Assembly: GCF_002532075.1 (NCBI RefSeq)
Contig: NZ_LYXE01000106.1
Span: forward strand, 1-44,528
Origin: Candidatus Chloroploca asiatica
GTDB lineage: Bacteria; Chloroflexota; Chloroflexia; Chloroflexales; Chloroflexaceae
DNA: 44,528 bases
Reading direction: 5' to 3'
Within the stretch, counting starts at the first letter, position 1; each line of letters begins with the position of its first letter. Shown here in pieces: positions 24,362-31,901 of this stretch. The notes below the pieces were generated by a model. That model saw only the letters and a list, made by a program, of their open reading frames with translations. It ran no database searches and was not told the origin of the DNA. Position numbers and translations under genes: made by a program.

Positions 24362-26985
24362 AAGGTGACGCCCTGGCCGTCGGGAAAGGCCGGTCCCTCG
24401 GCTGTAGGCGTCGCGTTCACACCAAGGATTGGAGCAAGAGCGGCGGCTTCTTCCTTGGCGAAATAGCCCGAAAGCAGGAAGATCGCGTCGGGCTCGGCTG
24501 GCTCTGAAAGCTCTGCGCCCGCAAAGCTCTGCACGACCAGGCCAGTGGTGAGAAAGGCAAAGACCGGGTCGCTGCGCACAACTTCGGGGACATAGACCTG
24601 GGTTGCGAGTGTCCCGCCATTTGCTTCGGCAAGCTCACGGACATACGCGCCCATCTGGCTCTGCACCGGGTAAAAGACGAGAAAGACTTCGCGCTGCGGC
24701 GGCATGAGCACAAAATAGACCGCTGCATTGAGCGCAAGCACAAGAGTGACCAGCGTTGCGCCAACACCCTGCGTTAGCCACCGCGGTCTGCTTGCGGCAG
24801 GCCAGCGCTGCGTCAAGCTGTGCCACAGGGCGATCCACCCCACGGCGGCGATCATGAAGGCAAAGGCCGCCGCTGAAAACCCACGCAAGCCGTGTGGCCC
24901 ATTGACGGCAAGCGCACTCGGCACCAGGCCAAGCGCCAGCGCCCCCGCAAGCATCAGGCTCCGCCAGTCAAGTGGGTAACGGAGCAATCCGGCAACCCCG
25001 AGCAGCATGCCGATACCCGTCACATAGTCGAGCATCGGACGCCCCGGGGCGTGATGACGCCCATTCAAATCACCTTCGCCGTGAAACATCAACAGATGCT
25101 GCCGCAGGGTTGTGTCAAGCATGCGTAGCGGCGGTTCCCCACGCCGGGCTTCTTCACTCAAGAGAAAGACCTGGCTCACCCGGTCATTGAAGGCGTCGGG
25201 CTGATTGAAGGCATAGATCACCAGCGGCGTGACGGTGAGCACCAGACCCACCGCCGCCGCCAGGCTGCCCACCAACCACCCGCGCCAGGCCTGCGGCGCA
25301 CGCACCAACAAGAGCAGCGCCAGCCACGCCGCAATGATCGGGGCCATTCGCCCGGTGTGGTAGGTCTGCACCGCCAGACCAAGGCAAACCCCACCGAGCA
25401 AGCAGGCGAGCAAGGCACGCATACGTTGCCCAACCGACAAGACGGTCAACTCTTTCTCCGCACCGGCGGAAGGCTGAGCGCAAAGCCCCCAGCCAAGCAA
25501 CCAGAGGCCGCAGAGCGTCAACAAGGGGTCAAAGACGGTAGGAAAAGCGAGGCGACTGACGGTGATATGCCAACTAGAGACAGCGAGGAAGAGCGCCGCG
25601 AGCAACCCGATGCTGCGACGGCCACTGAGCCAGGTGGCAAACCCATAGAGCGGCAAGACGGTCAGCGCCCCGGCGAGACCACTGACAACGCGCATTGACC
25701 AGAGATTTTCGCCCCAGAAGTGCAGCGCAAGCGCAAAGGGGTAGAGGCCGAGCGCCGGCATATTGACGCGGTTGCTGGCGATATAGATCGGGCGATAGTC
25801 AGCGTAATCGCGGATCAACTGCGCAAACATGCCGTGACGCGCCTCATCACGCCACAGGCCAAAGGGTAGTTCATGAAGCCGATAGAAGCGCAGCCCGAGG
25901 GCAAGCAGAAAGATGAGGCCGAGTAACAGTAGGGCATATTTCCGGGAAAGATCGGGGCCTCCCTGCGCCCAGAGATCCTTGCCGAGCCCATACGGGCCAC
26001 CGGTCATCAGCATAAGGGCCACGAGCGCCAGGATCAACCCGCCGGCGACGCTGAGTTGCGTATTGAGCAGACCAACCGCCACAGCAAGCAGCGCCATCGC
26101 TGCGCTCAGGGTCAGCGCACCAGACGCCGACGGGGCATTGGACGCATTGCGTGGACGAGACGCCCACGCTCCCAGGAGCGGGAGGGTGCTGACGGACACA
26201 ACAACCAGCAACAGAGTGGCCGTGCCGAGGATCCACGGCGTGGGCGGTAGCGCCCAGGCGAGACCAGAGGGATCACGGAAGGCCCAGACAAGCAAGAGTG
26301 CACCGCCGACCGCACTCACCAGACTCGCCCGCCGCCAGAGATGCCTGCGTTGGCGCGGCAAGAGCAGTGCATCGAGCCAGGCAATCGCGGCAACGATCAC
26401 CGCGAGCACCCAGGTCAGCCATACTGCACGAGCAAACGCAGGCGTCTGGATGCCACCGATGCGTTCAAGTTGAAGAGCGGCGACAGGAATGCCAAGGGGG
26501 CGAAAATCAAGATCATCGGCGGTAACACCGGGATCGCTGACGGCTGTGACCAGATTGAGTGGGCGAGCCACGCCCGATGCCGTCGCAACGGTATCAGGGG
26601 GCAAAAGCAGCGTATAGGTACGCCAGCCATCCTGCACATCAAAGCGCACAACGTCAATTGAAGCCTGTTGCAACCTCACCGACGGCGTTTCCTCGGCAAG
26701 CAAACGCTCACCATTGAGGCGCAGACGCAGGAACGATGGCGCCGGCGTAGCGCCGTGCAAGAGCAACCGAGCCTCGGGGCCACTCCAGCGAAAGGTTTCA
26801 CCGGCCCCAACCTCGGGCTGATAAAACCCGCTCACAAAACGGCTATCGCCAGGCACGCCAAGGTCAACAAAAAGCGGCGGTGCCAGGCGCAGTACTAACC
26901 CAAGCAGCGGAGCGACCAGCATCAATACGAACAAAGGCACCAGGTATAGGCCCTGAGGCAAACGAAAACGAGGCAAAGCGATCAT
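24181..26985 (-). CDS. GT-C membrane glycosyltransferase (GT39/ArnT-like), paralogue A
   Basis: The 934-residue protein has an N-terminal helix, a small soluble domain (about residues 40-190), then many membrane helices. The GT-C/PMT core carries LPFGLWRDEARHGMFAQ with the catalytic-type Asp-Glu pair, and SGRRSIGLLAALFLAVSSWHITVSR. Such enzymes transfer a sugar from a polyprenyl-phosphate donor to proteins or lipids on the outer face of the membrane. A near full-length paralogue lies at 28186-30957. Homology to it ends near DGQGVTFYVYK; the remaining ~46 residues lie antisense to mmuM and are probably an extension after stop-codon loss. The ATG at 26985 lies 15 nt after the upstream gene stop. 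Confidence 0.85.
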   Translation of the reverse strand: MIALPRFRLPQGLYLVPLFVLMLVAPLLGLVLRLAPPLFVDLGVPGDSRFVSGFYQPEVGAGETFRWSGPEARLLLHGATPAPSFLRLRLNGERLLAEETPSVRLQQASIDVVRFDVQDGWRTYTLLLPPDTVATASGVARPLNLVTAVSDPGVTADDLDFRPLGIPVAALQLERIGGIQTPAFARAVWLTWVLAVIVAAIAWLDALLLPRQRRHLWRRASLVSAVGGALLLVWAFRDPSGLAWALPPTPWILGTATLLLVVVSVSTLPLLGAWASRPRNASNAPSASGALTLSAAMALLAVAVGLLNTQLSVAGGLILALVALMLMTGGPYGLGKDLWAQGGPDLSRKYALLLLGLIFLLALGLRFYRLHELPFGLWRDEARHGMFAQLIRDYADYRPIYIASNRVNMPALGLYPFALALHFWGENLWSMRVVSGLAGALTVLPLYGFATWLSGRRSIGLLAALFLAVSSWHITVSRLAFPTVFDPLLTLCGLWLLGWGLCAQPSAGAEKELTVLSVGQRMRALLACLLGGVCLGLAVQTYHTGRMAPIIAAWLALLLLVRAPQAWRGWLVGSLAAAVGLVLTVTPLVIYAFNQPDAFNDRVSQVFLLSEEARRGEPPLRMLDTTLRQHLLMFHGEGDLNGRHHAPGRPMLDYVTGIGMLLGVAGLLRYPLDWRSLMLAGALALGLVPSALAVNGPHGLRGFSAAAFAFMIAAVGWIALWHSLTQRWPAASRPRWLTQGVGATLVTLVLALNAAVYFVLMPPQREVFLVFYPVQSQMGAYVRELAEANGGTLATQVYVPEVVRSDPVFAFLTTGLVVQSFAGAELSEPAEPDAIFLLSGYFAKEEAAALAPILGVNATPTAEGPAFPDGQGVTFYVYKIDRTARIWSGVVRQHPPMSFAPSAYQVRACVPKSALEHSPDHDRDATSYSSPEFG

Positions 26986-26999
26986 AGTTGTTCTCTCGT

Positions 27000-27575
27000 T
27001 TAGCGACGGGGCCAACCACGTCCCAGCAGGAAAGCTAGAAGAACCAACAATGGCCAGAGCCAGATCACGTCGCCTGGCCCACCAGATCCAGCGAGAGGAG
27101 CAACGCGACGCAAACGCAGCAACCGGTAAGAGGCAGTGCCAGCATCCAGATCCGCATCGCTCAGACGGTGGGGGTTTATCCCGGCCAGATAGGCGGCAAA
27201 GCCACTTCCCTGGAGCACATCACGCATGATCGCCGTCTTGCCCGCGCTCTCGGTGACATCCTCCACCTCAACGAGCCAGCGTCCGTCGGGGAGCCACACC
27301 TCAGTGCGCGGCTGAGCCATAAGATTGTGATACCAATCGGCGCTGCGGCCAAATCCTGACGTAACATACACGTCACCATCGCGTTCGGCGTAATTGACTG
27401 GCGTGCGATAGAGGCGCCCGCTTTTGCGACCCGTATGGATCAAGATAAGAAAGCGCCCGATTCCTGACGGCCAAAAATTAAGGTACGCTCCCATGCCTAC
27501 GCGCCAATGCCATAGCATCAGAGGATTTAGCCGTTTGAACATCTGCCGCAAGAGGTGCTCACTGGTTTGTGACAT
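27000..27575 (-). CDS. Deazaflavin (F420)-dependent nitroreductase family protein with C-terminal membrane helix
   Basis: The 191-residue protein contains the split-barrel DDN/DUF385 domain: GRFLILIHTGRKSGRLYRTPVNYAERDGDVYVTSGFG is the hallmark, followed by DWYHNLMAQPRTEVWLPDG. Members bind coenzyme F420 and reduce quinones or nitro compounds, so an F420H2-dependent quinone reductase is a fair guess. The C-terminal WLWPLLVLLAFLLGRGW segment looks like a membrane anchor, which is not usual in the family. AAGGAG precedes the ATG with normal spacing. It lies 15 nt upstream of paralogue A and is probably co-transcribed. No F420 biosynthesis gene is in the window. Confidence 0.82.
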   Translation of the reverse strand: MSQTSEHLLRQMFKRLNPLMLWHWRVGMGAYLNFWPSGIGRFLILIHTGRKSGRLYRTPVNYAERDGDVYVTSGFGRSADWYHNLMAQPRTEVWLPDGRWLVEVEDVTESAGKTAIMRDVLQGSGFAAYLAGINPHRLSDADLDAGTASYRLLRLRRVAPLAGSGGPGDVIWLWPLLVLLAFLLGRGWPRR

Positions 27576-27613
27576 AGATTTAGCTCCTTACCCGACAAGG
27601 CTTGCGTCAAGGT

Positions 27614-27642
27614 AGTATAACGCACTTGTTCACGAGGAGTCA
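27614..27642 (-). promoter_or_regulatory. Candidate promoter of the deazaflavin-dependent reductase gene
   Basis: A -10 TATACT on the minus strand (27619-27614) has a poor -35 (TGACTC, 27642-27637) at 17 nt. It lies about 40 nt before the reductase ATG. Confidence 0.4.
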
Positions 27643-27644
27643 GG

Positions 27645-28090
27645 GGGCGCATGCCACCCTGGCGAACAACCAGGCCGCCATCGCCGGCGATGCGATCTAC
27701 GAAGATTCCCCGCAGACCCGGGCCAATCCGGGCGTGGTGCAGCTTGTGAACACGGTCATCTTTGGCTATCCGGTCAACTGCGATGGCGGGCTGTTTCAAT
27801 CGCTCGGTCGCGACCTGAGCCAGGGCAGTTGCGCGTCGTTGAGCACCGCCATCGATCGGGATGCCTTCACCGGTGATCTGTTGCTCGGCAATCTGACCTA
27901 TAACGGCGGACGCTTCCCGATGCAAACCCTGCTGCCGCAACCCGGTAGCCCACTCATTGACGCCGGCGATCCGACGGCTTGCCAGGCCACTGATCAACGC
28001 GACGCCTCCCGCGTGGGCACATGTGACCTGGGTGCCGTGGAATATGGGGCACGTGCGTTTGCCGTGCTTATGCCTTTGATCAAGCGATAG
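27645..28090 (+). pseudogene. Remnant of a right-handed beta-helix surface protein (choice-of-anchor Q type)
   Basis: An open frame of about 145 codons encodes only the C-terminal part of a parallel beta-helix surface protein. It has ATLANNQAAIAGDAIY, a helix-rung-like NTVIFGYPVNCDG, and the typical end motif LPQPGSPLIDAGDPTACQATDQRD with CDLGAVEYG. The rest of the gene and any signal peptide are missing; the upstream sequence is the reductase gene on the other strand. The last residues, AFAVLMPLIKR, form a hydrophobic stretch followed by basic residues, a tail seen on many exported Chloroflexota proteins (recalled, not checked). No start codon or ribosome-binding site is convincing, so I call it a truncated gene. 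Confidence 0.7.
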
Positions 28091-28129
28091 CGATCGCACA
28101 GAGGCATTGCGAGGCCGTGCAACATTTTT

Positions 28130-28172
28130 TCGCCAGCAAAAAAGCCAGCAATGCTGGCTTTTTTGCTGGCGA
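28130..28172. terminator. Bidirectional terminator hairpin
   Basis: Perfect 21-nt arms (28130-28150 and 28152-28172) around one central base. The inner stem carries A and T runs, so both strands have a T-tract after a GC-rich core. It sits between the beta-helix remnant and the end of GT-C paralogue B, and shares the 15-mer GCCAGCAATGCTGGC with the hairpin at 6857-6885. Confidence 0.8.
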
Positions 28173-28185
28173 GCGAGAGCAAACA

Positions 28186-30957
28186 TCACGGCGATACACC
28201 CACCTCATACATATAAAACGTCACCCCTTGCCCGTCAGGAAACGCTGGTCCACTGCCCGTCGGTGCGGCGTCTGTTCCAAGGATCGGGGCGAGCACAGCG
28301 GCCTCTTCGTCGGCAAAGTAGCCCCCAAAGAGAAAGAGTGCCCCTGGTTCCGGCGGCGCCGATAGGCTTGCCCCGCGAAAGGTTTCGATGTGCAGGCCTG
28401 AGGTCAGAAACATGAAGATCTGATCATTTTTCAGGCCTTCAGCGACGTAGATCTGCCTTGGCAGTTCGCCGCCGTTTTCGTTTGCGACGGCACGAATGTA
28501 CGCCCCCATCTGGCTCTGCACTGGGTAGAAGACGAGAAAGACTTCGCGCTGCGGTGGCATCACGACAAAATAGACCGTTGCGTTGAGCACGATCACCAGG
28601 CTCGCCAGCATTGCCACGATGCTGCGGCGCATGCCCCGCGCAAGCTGCACCCCGCGCTGGCGCAGGCTCCACCCAAGGGCGCTCCAGCCCAGGGCCGCAA
28701 TGATCACGCCATACGCAGCGGCGTTGAGGCTTCGCATGCCGTGGGGGGCATCGACCGCCAGCGCGCTCGGGGCCAGGCCCAGCAGAAACAAGCCGGCCAC
28801 GATCAGGGTGCGCCAATCACGCACCGAGCGGAGCAAGACGACGCTGCCGAGCAGCAGGCCAATGCCGGTGACATAGTCGAACATCGGTCGTCCGGGGGCG
28901 TGGTGCCGCCCATTCAGGTCGCCCTGCACGTGAAACATCAGCAGGTGCTGCCGGAATGCCTGGTCAAGCATTTCTAGCGGCGCGGCCCCTTGCCGCGCCT
29001 CGTCACTCAAGAGAAAGACCTCGCCCACCCGGTCGTTGAAGGCTTCGGGTTGGTTGAGCGCAAAGAGCAGCAGCGGTGTCACGGTCAGCAACAGCCCCAG
29101 GCTTGCCACAAGACTGCCACGCAACCAGCCGCGCCACGCCTGTGGCTCGCGCAACAAGAGCACCAGCGCCAGCCACGCCGCCGCCACAGGGGCCAGCCGT
29201 CCCGTGTGATACGTCTGCATCGCCAGACCAATGCTCGCGCCCCCGAGCAGACAATACGCCATCCAGAAGAACCGGTGGTGCCCCGGGCGAGCATCAGTTC
29301 CCCTCGCCAACGGGCTGCCCGTCGTGTGCGACAGGATCGGTGGGTACACGTGCGCTGTTCGCCCCCCTCCGCTCAGCCCCAACCCGAGCAACCAGAGGCC
29401 ACTGAGGGTCAGCAGTGGGTCAAAGATCGTAGGAAAGACGAGCCGACTGACCGTAATATGCCAACTTGAGACCGCCAGCAAGAAAGCCGCAACAAGCCCG
29501 ATGCTGCGGCGCCCGCTGAGCCACGTCGCAAAGCCGTAGAGCGGCACGACCGTCAGCGCCCCGCCGAGGCCACTCATCACGCGCATCGACCAGAGATTCT
29601 CGCCCCAGAGGTGCAAGGCGAGCGCAAAGGGGTAGAGCCCGAGCGCAGGCAGGTGGATCGAGAGCGGTGCGGCATTGAGGTCGAGTTGCGATGCATCGAG
29701 GTTCTCGTTGGCGATATAGATCGGTCGATAATCAGGGTAATCACGAATGCGCTGGGCAAAAAGACCGTGACGCGCCTCGTCGCGCCACAGGCCAAACGGC
29801 ATCTCATCAAGTCGAAAGAGCCGCAACCCGATGGCGAGCACCAGGATCAGGCCGAGCAGCAGCAGGGCATATTTCTGGGAAAGATCGGGGCCACCATGTG
29901 CCCACCCATCCTTGCCGAGCCCATACGGGCCACCGGTCACCAACATAAGGGCCACGAGCGCCAGGATCAACCCGCCTGCCAGACTTGTCTGCGTATGCAA
30001 CAGCCCAACCGCGACCGCCAGCAGCGCCATCCCCGTCACCAGGGCGAACCCCGACGTTCCCCCCACCCCCAACCCCTCCCCCACGAGGGGGGAGGGGCGT
30101 TTTCCCGCACCGCCTTCAGGCGTTTGCGCATCACCTCGCTCCGCGTCCCCCGCAAGCGCGAAAACCAACCCAACCCCCAGCAAGAGCGTGCCTGTCCCCA
30201 GGATCCACGGCGTGGGTGGCAAGACCCAGGCAAGCCCGAAGGGATCGCGTGCGGCCCAGAGGATCAGGATTGTTCCACCAAACCCGATCACCAGACTCGC
30301 CCGTAGCCACAGGCTTGCTCGTCGGCGCGGCAAGAGCAGCGCATCAAGCAAGGCCAGGCTGCCAGCAACCAGCGCCAGCAACCAGGTGAGCCAGAGCGAC
30401 CGGATAAGCGCGGGCGTGTGTGGCCCTTCCAGGGCAGCGACGCCAACATGCGATACGGGCAGCCCAAGGGGGCGAAAATCACGGGCCGTATCGCTGGCCC
30501 CAGGCGTGCTCACCGCAGTCTCGAGGGCGAGCGGAAGCGCAGAACCAGCGGGCGTCGCCACTGCCCCCGAGGGCAGCAGGATCTCATAGCTACGCCAACC
30601 GGCCTGCACCGCAAAGCGCGCCACCTCGCTGGTACCCTGGATAAGCGCAACCTCGGGGGCGCCCTGGGCAAGAAGGCGCTCGCCACTCAACTGGAGCAAG
30701 AATACCGTAGGATCCGCAGGGGCACCGTGCAACACAAACCACGCCTCGGGACCACTCCAGCGAAAGCTTTCGCCAAAGCCAGTTTCAGGGGTATAAAAAC
30801 CGCTGAGAAAACGAAGATCGCCCTCGTCGCCAACATCAACCTGGAGCGGCGGGGCCGTGCGGAGAGCCAGCACCAGGAGCAGGGCGGTAAGCCCGAGCAA
30901 CAGCAGAGGAACAAGCGAACGAGTGAAACCCTGGCGAAGAGCGCGACCAGCCCCCAC
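28186..30957 (-). CDS. GT-C membrane glycosyltransferase (GT39/ArnT-like), paralogue B
   Basis: The 923-residue protein is co-linear with paralogue A. It has the N-terminal helix and soluble domain (LRFLSGFYTPETGFGESFRW), then the membrane core with MPFGLWRDEARHGLFAQ and SGRRSIGLVAAFLLAVSSWHITVSR. It should transfer a sugar from a polyprenyl-phosphate donor outside the membrane. Relative to A it has three insertions: RPSPLVGEGLGVGG (coded by a palindromic repeat, 30073-30097), a short one near NENLDASQLDLNAAPLS, and one near GRTAHVYPP. The GTG start shares one base with the TAG stop of the upstream GT2 gene (TAGTG), so translation is coupled. The GT2 product likely supplies its donor. Confidence 0.86.
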   Translation of the reverse strand: MGAGRALRQGFTRSLVPLLLLGLTALLLVLALRTAPPLQVDVGDEGDLRFLSGFYTPETGFGESFRWSGPEAWFVLHGAPADPTVFLLQLSGERLLAQGAPEVALIQGTSEVARFAVQAGWRSYEILLPSGAVATPAGSALPLALETAVSTPGASDTARDFRPLGLPVSHVGVAALEGPHTPALIRSLWLTWLLALVAGSLALLDALLLPRRRASLWLRASLVIGFGGTILILWAARDPFGLAWVLPPTPWILGTGTLLLGVGLVFALAGDAERGDAQTPEGGAGKRPSPLVGEGLGVGGTSGFALVTGMALLAVAVGLLHTQTSLAGGLILALVALMLVTGGPYGLGKDGWAHGGPDLSQKYALLLLGLILVLAIGLRLFRLDEMPFGLWRDEARHGLFAQRIRDYPDYRPIYIANENLDASQLDLNAAPLSIHLPALGLYPFALALHLWGENLWSMRVMSGLGGALTVVPLYGFATWLSGRRSIGLVAAFLLAVSSWHITVSRLVFPTIFDPLLTLSGLWLLGLGLSGGGRTAHVYPPILSHTTGSPLARGTDARPGHHRFFWMAYCLLGGASIGLAMQTYHTGRLAPVAAAWLALVLLLREPQAWRGWLRGSLVASLGLLLTVTPLLLFALNQPEAFNDRVGEVFLLSDEARQGAAPLEMLDQAFRQHLLMFHVQGDLNGRHHAPGRPMFDYVTGIGLLLGSVVLLRSVRDWRTLIVAGLFLLGLAPSALAVDAPHGMRSLNAAAYGVIIAALGWSALGWSLRQRGVQLARGMRRSIVAMLASLVIVLNATVYFVVMPPQREVFLVFYPVQSQMGAYIRAVANENGGELPRQIYVAEGLKNDQIFMFLTSGLHIETFRGASLSAPPEPGALFLFGGYFADEEAAVLAPILGTDAAPTGSGPAFPDGQGVTFYMYEVGVSP
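30073..30097. repeat. REP-like palindrome inside the coding sequence of GT-C paralogue B
   Basis: CCCCTCCCCC (30073-30082), loop ACGA, then GGGGGGAGGGG (30087-30097) form a strong hairpin with one bulged G. On the minus strand the region translates as SPLVGEGLGVGG, a peptide often seen when this kind of palindromic intergenic repeat is translated (recalled, not checked). Paralogue A lacks it, so it is probably an in-frame insertion in a loop between membrane helices. Confidence 0.65.
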
Positions 30958-31769
30958 TACTGACGCTCACCAAGAATAGCCTCGCTATGATGTGGACTGA
31001 TCACATCAGCCAGACGAGCACTAAACTGACGATAACGGCGCAGACCAGCGCGGTGCAGCATCATGCGGCGCAGGACATTAAGCGTTGCGAGCCCATAGAC
31101 AACCGAGCGCTGAAAATTGACTGAGGATGCCTCTTCAAAATAGCGGGTTGGCACCGCAATCTCGCCAATGCGAAAGCCGTACTGCACCGCCTGCACAATC
31201 ATCTCGGTATCAAAGACAAAATCATCCGAGTTGAGCAAAAACGGTACGGTCTCAAGCAAACGACGGTTGTAGGCGCGAAACCCGGTATGAAACTCAGAGA
31301 GGTTGAGGCCGAGCACAGCATTTTCACAAATCGTCAGAAACCGGTTCGAGATATACTTCCAGACTGGCATGCCCCCGTCGAGCGCCGGAATACCATGTTG
31401 ACCCGGCTGGCGCTTCAAACGCGAACCAAGCATCATATCGTATTCACCGGCAACGATCGGGCGAATCAACTCAACAATGCGCGTCGAATCATACTGATAA
31501 TCGGGGTGGAGCATCACCACAATATCGGCTCCATCGCGTAACGCCTCAAGGTAGCAGGTCTTTTGGTTGCCCCCATACCCGCGATTCTGGATATGGATCA
31601 CCACCTCGATCCCGAGTTGCCGAGCAATCTCAACCGTCTCATCGCGGGAAACATCATCAACCAGGATGACGTGGTCAACCACACCAGGCGGAATATCATG
31701 ATACGTCCGTTCGAGCGTACGAGCGGCATTATAGGCAGGCATCACGACAACAACGCGAGGCTTCTTCAT
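30957..31769 (-). CDS. GT2 glycosyltransferase, polyprenyl-phosphate sugar synthase-like
   Basis: The roughly 270-residue protein has a GT-A fold: [14 protein letters not shown] at the N-terminus, [14 protein letters not shown] (the nucleotide-binding region), then [13 protein letters not shown] where a DxD-like metal motif would lie, and [15 protein letters not shown]. This matches dolichol-phosphate mannose/glucose synthase-type enzymes that load a sugar onto a polyprenyl phosphate at the cytoplasmic face. No C-terminal membrane anchor is obvious. It is the first gene of a unit whose next gene (GT-C paralogue B) overlaps it by one base, giving a donor-synthase plus transferase pair. The start is uncertain: ATG at 31769 is preferred (GGAG 10 nt upstream), with 31778 as alternative. 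Confidence 0.87.
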   Translation of the reverse strand: MKKPRVVVVMPAYNAARTLERTYHDIPPGVVDHVILVDDVSRDETVEIARQLGIEVVIHIQNRGYGGNQKTCYLEALRDGADIVVMLHPDYQYDSTRIVELIRPIVAGEYDMMLGSRLKRQPGQHGIPALDGGMPVWKYISNRFLTICENAVLGLNLSEFHTGFRAYNRRLLETVPFLLNSDDFVFDTEMIVQAVQYGFRIGEIAVPTRYFEEASSVNFQRSVVYGLATLNVLRRMMLHRAGLRRYRQFSARLADVISPHHSEAILGERQ

Positions 31770-31814
31770 CCCAGGCATTCTCCGCATACGACACAACGCG
31801 AGCAAACCACCCTG

Positions 31815-31820
31815 ATTATA
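31815..31820 (-). promoter_or_regulatory. Candidate -10 of the GT2 gene
   Basis: A perfect TATAAT on the minus strand (31820-31815) lies 46 nt before the preferred GT2 start. The matching -35 position falls inside the neighbouring terminator hairpin and is not a good match. Confidence 0.4.
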
Positions 31821-31827
31821 GCAGAAT

Positions 31828-31872
31828 TTGGGTGATGGATGGCGCTGCTACGCAGCGCCATCCATCACCCAA
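31828..31872 (-). terminator. Terminator hairpin after the metal ATPase gene
   Basis: A perfect 21-bp stem (31828-31848 with 31852-31872, loop TAC) lies 29 nt after the ATPase stop on the minus strand. A candidate -10 for the next gene is placed right beyond it, so it separates two units. Confidence 0.75.
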
Positions 31873-31901
31873 GTATGAGCCAGGCAAAGCTCTCATTCGT
31901 T

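Noticed and set aside
29611-30306. Open frames on the plus strand inside the GT-C paralogues
   Set aside because: They are shadows of the minus-strand glycosyltransferases, with no consistent codon pattern or motif.
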